A DNA stretch of 6,385 nucleotides. Origin: Planctomycetaceae bacterium (GTDB lineage: Bacteria > Planctomycetota > Planctomycetia > Planctomycetales > Planctomycetaceae). The notes beneath the pieces were generated by a model. It was not told the origin of the DNA. It made no database searches and saw only the letters and a program-made list of their open reading frames with translations. A program made the position numbers and the translations under genes. The number at the start of each line of letters is the position of its first letter. Position 1 is the first letter of the stretch. The stretch spans positions 10,940 through 17,324 of the forward strand of contig JALTOP010000233.1 of assembly GCA_027000105.1 (NCBI GenBank), written 5' to 3'. This document shows positions 1 to 5,920 of the stretch, one piece after another.

Positions 1-512
1 ATTTTCCCCCCGGGATGCACACTCGGCGGAAAAAACCGACGAACTACGGTCTGGCGCTGACTGAAAAACAGAAAATCAAATACTATTACGGGTTCCGTGA
101 ACGTCAGTTGCGCAAATACTTCAAGGAAGGGCGTCGCCTCAAGGGAAACACCGGGGAGAATCTGCTCATCCTGTGTGAGCGTCGTCTCGATAATGTCGTT
201 CGAAGGGCCGGTTTTACCAAAACCCGCCCCCAGGCGCGGCAGGGGATCGTCCACTCCCACTTCCAGTTGAATGGGCGGACTGTCAACAAGCCATCGATCA
301 TGGTGAAACCGGGGGACGTGATCACACTCAGGAATCGCCCCAATTTGCAGAAAATGTATCGGGAAATTGTTGATAACCACCATGCAGAGGGCTGCGACTG
401 GATCTCCTTCGACGAAAAAGAGTTGAAAGCGATCGTGACTTCACTGCCAACCTATGACGATGTCAGTCTTCCCGTCGATGTTGGACAGGTCGTGGCGTTC
501 CTGAGTCGCTAA
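1..512 (+). CDS. rpsD: 30S ribosomal protein S4 (5' end missing)
   Basis: S4 binds 16S rRNA early in assembly of the small ribosomal subunit and helps maintain decoding accuracy. The open frame runs from the window edge (first whole codon at base 3) to TAA at 510-512 and gives 169 visible residues. The ATG at 15 is not the true start: the codons before it read F-P-P-G, and PPGMH followed by NYG and EKQK aligns with the APGQH, DYG and EKQK segment near residue 38 of E. coli S4. About 35 N-terminal residues therefore lie upstream, giving a usual total of about 204. Diagnostic segments are RLKGNTGENLL (bases 135-167), then the S4 RNA-binding fold from RLDNVVRRAGF (183-215) through LNGRTVNKPS and VKPGDVITLR to about base 332. 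The tail is acidic-hydrophobic and ends FLSR. The gene appears to end its transcription unit, because a strong terminator follows 24 bases later. Identity is secure. Confidence 0.97.
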   Translation, partial: FPPGMHTRRKKPTNYGLALTEKQKIKYYYGFRERQLRKYFKEGRRLKGNTGENLLILCERRLDNVVRRAGFTKTRPQARQGIVHSHFQLNGRTVNKPSIMVKPGDVITLRNRPNLQKMYREIVDNHHAEGCDWISFDEKELKAIVTSLPTYDDVSLPVDVGQVVAFLSR

Positions 513-535
513 CGGTTGTTACGAGAACAATTCTC

Positions 536-569
536 AAAGAGTCGGAATACAAACTCCGGCTCTTTTTTT
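536..569 (+). terminator. Rho-independent terminator of rpsD
   Basis: Bases 536-546 (AAAGAGTCGGA) pair with 555-565 (TCCGGCTCTTT) over 11 bp with one G-T wobble, leaving an 8-base loop. The T-run starts inside the stem and continues to 569. It begins 24 bases after the rpsD stop. A smaller hairpin, GAGAA-CAA-TTCTC at 523-535, abuts its 5' side. Confidence 0.92.
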
Positions 570-570
570 G

Positions 571-587
571 TGCGTGGCCGACACGCA
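571..587. repeat. Short inverted repeat after the rpsD terminator
   Basis: TGCGTG (571-576) and CACGCA (582-587) form a perfect 6-bp stem with a 5-base loop, one base past the terminator's T-run. No T-run follows it on either strand, so it is not an intrinsic terminator by itself. It may block a 3' exonuclease or be chance. Confidence 0.4.
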
Positions 588-614
588 ACCCTCACATACA
601 AAGCTTGTTCAAAC

Positions 615-660
615 CTGACACATCTGCTCTCACGTCAGACGTTCCCATCAGATATGTCAG
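615..660. repeat. Imperfect long inverted repeat in the convergent spacer
   Basis: CTGACACATCTG (615-626) faces CAGATATGTCAG (649-660). Eleven of 12 positions pair, with one C/A mismatch. The 22-base loop contains ACGTCAGACGT (632-642), which can form its own 4-bp stem. It lies between the ends of rpsD and the minus-strand reductase gene. It could be a 3'-end structure for the reductase transcript, a binding site or a small structured RNA. There is no adjacent T-run. The rest of the 570-818 spacer holds only one more small palindrome, CGACATGTCG at 777-786, and no supportable gene. Confidence 0.5.
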
Positions 661-818
661 TTGCACCAACGGCCTCGAACCTCCCCGATTTGATCTATCC
701 GGTACGTTCTACCCAGTGAGTTCTATCCCGCCTCTTTTGGCCGGTTCGAGCGATCCGATACATGCTGTTGGCGAAGCGACATGTCGTTAAAAAAAGAACC
801 GAGAGGCGAAGGGGAATG

Positions 819-1625
819 TCAGACTCCGCGGGGCTGATAATCTCCCGGCATATCTGGTTGCTGCCAACTGCTCATGCCGCCGTCAATGAGAAGCATCTGC
901 CCATGAACGTGTCGTGCGGCGTCACTGGCAAGATAGACCGCCCCGTCTCCACAAACTTCCGGACCAGGAACCTGTCCGTTCGGGGTGTGCAGTTCCATCC
1001 ATTTTTTGAACCGGGGGTCTTCTTCGATGATCGATGTCAACGGCGTACTGACCAACCCCGGAGCCAATCCGTTGACACGAATATTGTACGGTGCCAGAGA
1101 AACGCAAAACGATTTCACCATCATCTCGACCGCTCCTTTTGAAGCGTCGTAACAGGTATGAACCGGTTCGGCCAGCCGTCCGTTAATCGAACCGATCATG
1201 ATCACGCGACCGGCGACATCGTTCTTTACCCAATTTTGGGCGAATCGTTGTGTCAAAAAATAGGGGGAAGCGACATTGAGCCGCATGGTCGTGTGATAGG
1301 TTTCCAGATCCATTTCCAGAAACGGTTTGTCGATATATGTTCCTGCGTTATTGACGAGAATATCGATACCGGGCATCGTGGCGATCGCTTTTTCGTAAAC
1401 TTCCTCTACAACCGTTTCAGTCGGACCGGAAAGATCACCCGTAATAAATTCCGCGCGAACGCCGAAATTGCGGCAATTCGCAACAACCCGTTCCGAATCC
1501 TCTCCGGCTCGACGACCGTGAATAACAACGTCTGCCCCGGCTGCGGCAAATGCCTCCGCAATCGCCTGCCCAACCCCTTTGGTCGAACCGGTAACCAATG
1601 CCTGATGACCAGTTAAATCAATCAT
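819..1625 (-). CDS. Classical short-chain dehydrogenase/reductase (SDR)
   Basis: A complete 268-residue cytoplasmic oxidoreductase with an NAD(P)-binding Rossmann fold, the normal length for classical SDRs. Visible motifs are the cofactor glycine motif TGSTKGVG (residues 12-19), acidic D64 in GDL, NNAG (92-95), and the catalytic tetrad N117, S146 (in IGSING), Y159 and K163 (YDASK). The APG loop is at 188-190 and the family C-terminal IDGG at 247-250, followed by an 18-residue tail. Arginines 38-39 after the second strand (HGRR) favour NADP(H) over NAD(H), by family rule. ATG is at 1625-1623 on the minus strand, with GGAAG five bases upstream; TGA is at 821-819. The gene converges with rpsD and lies in the same orientation as the upstream sulfatase, 265 bases away, so co-transcription is uncertain. 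Relatives are annotated as glucose 1-dehydrogenase or 3-oxoacyl-ACP reductase. The substrate cannot be read from sequence; a sugar or sugar derivative is possible given the neighbours. Confidence 0.95.
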   Translation of the reverse strand: MIDLTGHQALVTGSTKGVGQAIAEAFAAAGADVVIHGRRAGEDSERVVANCRNFGVRAEFITGDLSGPTETVVEEVYEKAIATMPGIDILVNNAGTYIDKPFLEMDLETYHTTMRLNVASPYFLTQRFAQNWVKNDVAGRVIMIGSINGRLAEPVHTCYDASKGAVEMMVKSFCVSLAPYNIRVNGLAPGLVSTPLTSIIEEDPRFKKWMELHTPNGQVPGPEVCGDGAVYLASDAARHVHGQMLLIDGGMSSWQQPDMPGDYQPRGV

Positions 1626-1630
1626 TGATA

Positions 1631-1635
1631 CTTCC
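1631..1635 (-). promoter_or_regulatory. Ribosome binding site of the SDR gene
   Basis: GGAAG on the minus strand lies 5 bases before the ATG at 1625. This supports the chosen start, which also places the Rossmann glycine motif at the usual distance from the N-terminus. Confidence 0.7.
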
Positions 1636-1729
1636 GTTATGCAAAATTCTCGCTATGTAAATCAATATCTTCGGGTAATGTCCAGCGAAACAATTTCCCG
1701 GTTCTTAATGGATGCGGTACGTCGTGACG

Positions 1730-1743
1730 CATTTTGCAAAATG
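1730..1743. repeat. Perfect 14-bp palindrome, possible operator
   Basis: CATTTTGCAAAATG reads the same on both strands. It sits about 105 bases upstream of the SDR start, in the spacer between SDR and sulfatase. Directly next to it is CGTCGTGACG (1720-1729), itself CGTC/GACG around a two-base centre. An AT-rich palindrome in a promoter-side spacer is typical of a dimeric repressor site, but no regulator gene is nearby and binding is not shown. Nothing else in 1626-1890 is convincing: there is no clear terminator for the sulfatase transcript and no well-supported gene. Confidence 0.4.
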
Positions 1744-1890
1744 AATTCAATAAAACAGGGGAATTACCAAACTCGTAATCTGCACAGGGAAATTATTTCA
1801 GAACTGTTCCCAGGCATCAAACAATATCAACAATAACGGCCGAATCTTCAGTTTCTGTTGATCGAAAAAGCGAACTCGTCGTAGCAAAGC

Positions 1891-3813
1891 CTACTTTTTT
1901 TTCTTCGGTTTTCTTTTTTTCTTTTTTTTCGGTAGCTGGTAATCCGGATCAAGATAGTCGAGCCGGCGTTGAACCCCGTCGGAAGCGAGCAACTCCGGTT
2001 TCAAATCTCTGTGAGAGATGTTGAATTGATAGCCGGCGGAATGATCCTGCAACAGAACAACTGTGTTCAAAATCAGAACAGCTTCCACGGGATCGTCCGT
2101 TTTCTTCAGAACATCCACAAGAATCGGAACCGGATCGGCTGCTTCAATCAATCCCAGAAATTCCGCCGCTCTGGTTCGTACAAGCAAATTGCCATCCTGT
2201 CTGGCAAGCTGTTTCGCCTTTTCGATAAATGGACTCGCCTGCTTGGCAAAACAACTGCAAACGATCAATCCCCAATAACGTTGCCAATCGTCCGGGGAAG
2301 CCAAGGCGTTCCCGATACCGGATTTCGCATCAGGAAAGGGCAACAGGCACAGATTGGCAATCTCGTTCAACCGCACGATCTCCTCCCGATGCGTCTGCCC
2401 GAACCCAACAGGGTCGTCAAAAGCGTTTTTAATCAGGTAGCTTTCCGGATAAAGACTCAAATCGGGGAGTCCTTCGACTGTCTCTTTCATTATTTTCCGC
2501 ATGCGAGAAACGGTTTCTGCATAGCGTGGATCCTTTGCCAGATTGTTGATTTCATGCGGATCGCTATCGATGTCGTACAGGGCTTCGCAATCACGTCTTT
2601 CGAAAAATTCACGCTGGGTTCGGTTCAATTTCCCTTCCCGATACAACCTGCGCCATTCCTGATAGGCGAGCATGCGGTAGCGGTAATTGTTTTGCAGACC
2701 ATCGACATTGAACGGCTGGTAGCTCCTCACATATTCAAACCGCCCTTTTCTGATCGTGCGAACCAGATCATATTTTTCGTCGAACCGATCAGCGTATCCA
2801 TAGGAGAAATCCCGCCGATTCAACTCATCCAGGCTGATTCCCTTGCCGAGAAACGGTTTTCCGTCGACTCCGGGAGGTACTTTGACACCTGCCAGGTTCA
2901 AAGCTGTCGGCCCGAAATCGATGAAACTGACAAAGCCGGAAATTCTTGAACCGGGCGCAACCGGAACAAGATGCTTAAAGTTTTCCGGCACACGGATAAC
3001 CAGCGGCACATGCAGACCACTTTCGTACGCATAGCCCTTTCCCCGAGGCAGAACTCCGCCGTGATCACCAAAGTAAAATATAAACGTATCCTCCAACAGA
3101 CCTTCATCACGAAGCTGTTCGACGATCGCTCCAATCTGGGCATCAACCTTGCGGATATTGTCTCGATAGCGGGCATTGGTGTATCGAAAAGTGGGGGTAT
3201 CGGGATGATACGGCGCGACGAAAACAGTATCCGGATCGGTTGTCGTCGCTTCATTTTTCATCGACTCGGCTGAAAAATGGAGGGAGCTTTCATGCGTTGT
3301 CGTGAAACTTTGCTGATGAAAGAAGGGCTGCCCCGGTTTGCGGGATCGCCAGGATGCTTTTCGGGATGTTTCGTCCCAAACCTGCTTTCCTTCCAATGCA
3401 TTATAATCGGTTTTTACATTGTTGGTTGTGTGATAGCCGGCCTGTCTCAAATAGACAGGAAACATTTCCAGCCCACGGGGAAGCGGTACCGCTTTGTATT
3501 TTCGATGGAATTGCGTTCCGATACGCGGGGCGTAGCAACCGGTAATAAGTGTCGTGCGGGCCACCGAACAAACCGGACTATTGGAAAAGGCGTGATCAAA
3601 AATCAGCCCGTGTTCGGCCATTTCCTTAATTGCAGGTGTTTCCGCCCCATGTTCGTCGAACAGTTTGAGATAGTGTGTCGAATTATCTTCGGAAATCAGC
3701 CAGACAATATTCGGTTGACTGGCTCCAGGCCGATTAGCCGCCCGCAGCGGAAAAGCGATTGAACAACAAAGAAGAAAAAAGCAACCGGCCAGCAACAATC
3801 CATTTTTCATCAT
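1891..3813 (-). CDS. Secreted sulfatase with CSVAR active site and HEAT-like C-terminal region
   Basis: A probable type I sulfatase, 640 residues from the chosen start, hydrolysing sulfate esters outside the cytoplasm. A signal peptide covers about residues 1-26 (basic K3, hydrophobic 6-21, cleavage probably after LRAA). Sulfatase features are NIVWLISEDNS (35-45) with E42-D43 where most sulfatases have DD; the nucleophile region CSVAR (C82-R86) then TTLITG; K134; H174 in THESS; H203; the metal-site pair D250-H251 in YFGDHGG; and K259 before YESGLHVP. About residues 500-610 look like paired helices resembling HEAT repeats, beyond the sulfatase core. The protein ends in 12 residues of which 11 are K or R. 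I start at the minus-strand ATG at 3813 because AGGAA lies 6 bases upstream and a signal peptide follows at once; the frame extends to a GTG at 3870, but that adds 19 residues ahead of the signal peptide. The second sulfatase is divergent, 237 bases away. Substrate unknown; sulfated polysaccharide is an inference from the phylum's habits. Confidence 0.94.
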   Translation of the reverse strand: MMKNGLLLAGCFFLLCCSIAFPLRAANRPGASQPNIVWLISEDNSTHYLKLFDEHGAETPAIKEMAEHGLIFDHAFSNSPVCSVARTTLITGCYAPRIGTQFHRKYKAVPLPRGLEMFPVYLRQAGYHTTNNVKTDYNALEGKQVWDETSRKASWRSRKPGQPFFHQQSFTTTHESSLHFSAESMKNEATTTDPDTVFVAPYHPDTPTFRYTNARYRDNIRKVDAQIGAIVEQLRDEGLLEDTFIFYFGDHGGVLPRGKGYAYESGLHVPLVIRVPENFKHLVPVAPGSRISGFVSFIDFGPTALNLAGVKVPPGVDGKPFLGKGISLDELNRRDFSYGYADRFDEKYDLVRTIRKGRFEYVRSYQPFNVDGLQNNYRYRMLAYQEWRRLYREGKLNRTQREFFERRDCEALYDIDSDPHEINNLAKDPRYAETVSRMRKIMKETVEGLPDLSLYPESYLIKNAFDDPVGFGQTHREEIVRLNEIANLCLLPFPDAKSGIGNALASPDDWQRYWGLIVCSCFAKQASPFIEKAKQLARQDGNLLVRTRAAEFLGLIEAADPVPILVDVLKKTDDPVEAVLILNTVVLLQDHSAGYQFNISHRDLKPELLASDGVQRRLDYLDPDYQLPKKKKKRKPKKKK

Positions 3814-3819
3814 GATTGG

Positions 3820-3824
3820 TTCCT
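3820..3824 (-). promoter_or_regulatory. Ribosome binding site deciding the first sulfatase start
   Basis: AGGAA on the minus strand is 6 bases from the ATG at 3813 and 9 bases from the next ATG at 3810. It decides against the upstream GTG at 3870. The two adjacent ATGs differ by only one residue. Confidence 0.7.
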
Positions 3825-3959
3825 GAACTAAATTCTGACAAAGCGACAACACAGGGGTAAATACAGTCACTGGCTAAGCTGTTGTTTCCAGTTTCCCCCA
3901 TTTTTTATCTATCATTTCGCTCCAGAATATCATTGGTTGCAGATTAACAAAAGGCATCT

Positions 3960-4016
3960 CGGCAAGGTTACTCGACATTATGAACGAGAACTGTTCTACT
4001 GGTGCCATCCTTGCCG
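3960..4016. repeat. 8-bp inverted repeat in the second sulfatase leader
   Basis: CGGCAAGG (3960-3967) and CCTTGCCG (4009-4016) are perfect complements separated by 41 bases. Inside are ACTCG (3970-3974) with CGAG (3985-3988), and AGAACTGTTCT (3987-3997). If transcribed, the leader could fold into a branched structure ending 34 bases before the start codon. It could instead be a looping or binding site, or chance. Confidence 0.35.
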
Positions 4017-4039
4017 TTCGCACTGCGTCAGAATTGAAT

Positions 4040-4043
4040 GGAG
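4040..4043 (+). promoter_or_regulatory. Ribosome binding site deciding the second sulfatase start
   Basis: GGAG lies 7 bases before the ATG at 4051. This favours that codon over the ATG at 3937, which would put 38 non-conserved residues in front of the signal peptide. Confidence 0.65.
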
Positions 4044-4050
4044 AATTTTC

Positions 4051-5805
4051 ATGTTCCGTTTCCCGAAAGAACGCTTCATTTCTGCTTGGGGATTGCCTGC
4101 AAATTTCTGCACTGCCATTTTCTGCATTGTTTCTTTCTGCGTAATTTCCATGTTTTTCATTTCTGTGTCTTACAGCGCGGAGCGTCCGAATATCGTTGTC
4201 ATTCTCAGTGATGACATGGGGTTTTCAGATATCGGGTGTTTTGGTGGTGAGGCGGAAACACCGAATCTTGATCGACTGGCGGCAGGCGGATTGCGATTCA
4301 CACAGTTCTACAATACCGGTCGATGCTGTCCGACACGTGCCTGCCTGCTGACGGGACTTTACCCGCACCAGGCGGGTGTCGGGCATATGATGGAGGATCG
4401 GGGCTTCGCCGGTTATCGTGGAGATTTGAATTCTTATTCCTTAACGATCGCAGAAGTATTAAGAACAGCCGGATACGCGACATTCATGGCGGGGAAGTGG
4501 CACGTCACCAAATCGACCGCACCGGACGGGCCGAAGGATAACTGGCCGCTACAGCGTGGTTTTGATCGATTTTACGGCACGATTCACGGCGCGGGAAGCT
4601 TTTACGATCCCAACACCCTGACACGCGACAATACGCAGATTTCGCCCTTTGCCGATCCACAGTATCAGCCCAAACAATACTATTATACCGATGCCATCAG
4701 CGACCAGGCGGCTCGATTTATCCGGGAACACCATGCTTCAAAACGGAATCGTGCCCCTTTCTTTCTGTATGTTGCCTACACCGCGGCACACTGGCCGATG
4801 CACGCGCTGCAGGAGGATATCGAAAAATATCGGGGACGCTTCGATGCCGGATATACGAAAATGCGAGAAGAACGCCTGAAGCGTTTGATCAAATTGGGTT
4901 TGATCGATTCCCGTTGGGAACTTTCGCCACAAGCCGGGGATTGGGAGAAAGTGAAAAACAGAAAATGGGAACTGCGCTGCATGGAAGTTTATGCGGCGAT
5001 GATTGATCGCATGGATCAGGGAATCGGTAAGATTGTCGATTCGCTCGAACAGAATGGCGAACTGGAGAACACGCTGATCCTGTTCATGCAGGACAACGGC
5101 GGATGTGCAGAACCGCTGGGACGCAGACCGCGAGGCAAATTCGCGAAACGGCCCGCCCAGGCAATCTTCCAACCACTTCCTCCTGAAATGTTGCAGCGGG
5201 ACATGATCCCCAAACAAACTCGGGATGGTTATCCGGTTGTCATGGGGCCGGGAATTATGCCCGGAACTGCAGATACTTTTATCGCTTACGGGAAATCGTG
5301 GGCCAATGTTTCAAACACCCCGTTTCGTGAATACAAACACTGGGTTCACGAAGGTGGTATTTCGACACCGCTGATTGCTCATTGGCCCGCTTTCATCAAA
5401 CGGAAAGGGGAACTCGAAAGAGAGCCGAGCCATCTGATCGACATCATGGCCAGTTGTATCGATTTCGCCGGTGCCCAATATCCCGCTGAAGTTTCGGGGA
5501 GGAAAGTGCCCGCTCCGGAAGGGCTCAGTTTACGTCCGGCGTTCAACAAAAAACCGTTAAAGAGGGAAGCGATCTACTGGGAACACGAGGGCAACCGTGC
5601 CGTGCGCGTTGGTCACTGGAAACTGGTATCGAAATACAAACAGCCGTGGGAACTGTATCATATGGAGAAAGACCGCACAGAAATGCACAATCTGGCCGAT
5701 GAGAAACCGGAATTGGTACAGGAACTGGCAAGCCGCTGGGATCGGTGGGCCAAGCGGTCTCACGTTTATCCGTTGCGTCCACCTCGCATAAAAAAGAAGC
5801 GATAA
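4051..5805 (+). CDS. Secreted arylsulfatase-type sulfatase (CCPTR)
   Basis: A 584-residue exported sulfatase of the alkaline-phosphatase superfamily, releasing sulfate from sulfate esters. The signal peptide has basic residues in 1-9, a hydrophobic stretch at about 18-39 and likely cleavage after SYSA (43), right before RPNIVVILSDDMG. Catalytic and metal positions all look intact: D54-D55, the formylglycine cysteine C92 in CCPTR with R96 and then LLTGLYPHQAG, K149 and H151 in GKWH, H247 in AAHWP, D348-N349 in QDNGG, and K429 before HEGGISTP. The middle (about 250-300) with EDIEKYRGRFDAGY and LIKLGLID resembles arylsulfatases of the Pseudomonas AtsA kind, as in SulfAtlas family S1_4 from memory. 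The C-terminal subdomain has GHWKLV and WELYHMEKDRTEMHNLAD. The end is basic (RIKKKR). It is 237 bases divergent from the other sulfatase and 115 bases upstream of a co-oriented TauE/SafE permease. C92 needs a formylglycine-generating enzyme encoded elsewhere. Natural substrate not determinable. Confidence 0.96.
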   Translation: MFRFPKERFISAWGLPANFCTAIFCIVSFCVISMFFISVSYSAERPNIVVILSDDMGFSDIGCFGGEAETPNLDRLAAGGLRFTQFYNTGRCCPTRACLLTGLYPHQAGVGHMMEDRGFAGYRGDLNSYSLTIAEVLRTAGYATFMAGKWHVTKSTAPDGPKDNWPLQRGFDRFYGTIHGAGSFYDPNTLTRDNTQISPFADPQYQPKQYYYTDAISDQAARFIREHHASKRNRAPFFLYVAYTAAHWPMHALQEDIEKYRGRFDAGYTKMREERLKRLIKLGLIDSRWELSPQAGDWEKVKNRKWELRCMEVYAAMIDRMDQGIGKIVDSLEQNGELENTLILFMQDNGGCAEPLGRRPRGKFAKRPAQAIFQPLPPEMLQRDMIPKQTRDGYPVVMGPGIMPGTADTFIAYGKSWANVSNTPFREYKHWVHEGGISTPLIAHWPAFIKRKGELEREPSHLIDIMASCIDFAGAQYPAEVSGRKVPAPEGLSLRPAFNKKPLKREAIYWEHEGNRAVRVGHWKLVSKYKQPWELYHMEKDRTEMHNLADEKPELVQELASRWDRWAKRSHVYPLRPPRIKKKR

Positions 5806-5883
5806 CCCCGCCTACTTCTCCCGCCGATCGTAACAATTGACCGCCCATTTGCGACACGGCATCCATTTACGAAACATATGAGC

Positions 5884-5898
5884 CGAGGTGAAACCTCG
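5884..5898 (+). repeat. Compact hairpin between sulfatase and permease genes
   Basis: CGAGGT (5884-5889) and ACCTCG (5893-5898) form a perfect 6-bp stem with a GAA loop, 79 bases after the sulfatase stop and 22 before the permease ATG. Only TT follows, so it is a poor intrinsic terminator. It may attenuate or stabilise a shared transcript. CTCG (5895-5898) can pair instead with CGAG (5906-5909). Confidence 0.45.
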
Positions 5899-5920
5899 TT
5901 AGATTCGAGTCCGTTAGAAT

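Larger units (their letters stand above)
3814..4050. promoter_or_regulatory. Divergent control region between the two sulfatase genes
   Basis: These 237 bases separate two oppositely oriented sulfatase genes, so promoters for both must lie here or further back. For the plus-strand gene, TTGTTT (3882-3887) and TATCTA (3906-3911) with an 18-base spacer resemble sigma-70 boxes, but the match is partial. I found no comparable pair on the minus strand. The plus-strand leader contains an inverted repeat at 3960-4016 and the odd palindrome AGAACTGTTCT at 3987-3997. The frame extending upstream from 4051 to 3937 is not considered coding. Confidence 0.35.

Noticed and set aside
743..751. GGTTCGAGC resembling a tRNA T-loop
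   Set aside because: Flanking bases do not form a T-stem, and no acceptor, D or anticodon arms can be assembled around it.
516..790. Two overlapping short plus-strand frames after rpsD
   Set aside because: One runs through the rpsD terminator and both cross the inverted repeat at 615-660. Neither has a ribosome binding site or a recognisable sequence.
789..818. T-run on the minus strand (789-795) as a terminator for the SDR gene
   Set aside because: No stable hairpin can be drawn just before it. The palindrome CGACATGTCG (777-786) lies after the T-run in the direction of transcription, the wrong order.
1639..1836. A 65-codon plus-strand frame filling much of the SDR/sulfatase spacer
   Set aside because: No ribosome binding site precedes the ATG at 1639 or the internal ATG at 1678, and no family is recognisable. 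It begins within the reductase's upstream control region. A small protein is not excluded, but I cannot support it.
1969..2949. A 326-codon open frame on the plus strand
   Set aside because: It lies entirely antisense to the well-supported first sulfatase, has no recognisable domain, and has low-complexity mirrored composition. It is a shadow frame.
3781..3813. LLAGC lipobox-like sequence (residues 7-11) in the first sulfatase
   Set aside because: The hydrophobic run before this cysteine is too short for a lipoprotein signal, and the hydrophobic segment continues well past it to a better cleavage site near residue 26.
3814..3870. N-terminal extension of the first sulfatase from GTG 3870
   Set aside because: There is no ribosome binding site at the GTG, and AGGAA plus a signal peptide immediately follow at 3813.
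3937..4050. N-terminal extension of the second sulfatase from ATG 3937
   Set aside because: It would put 38 residues rich in His, Cys and Arg before a clear signal peptide. GGAG upstream of 4051 fits the shorter form.
5837..5880. TTGACC at 5837-5842 as a -35 box for the permease
   Set aside because: No acceptable -10 hexamer lies at 16-19 bases, so the match is probably chance.
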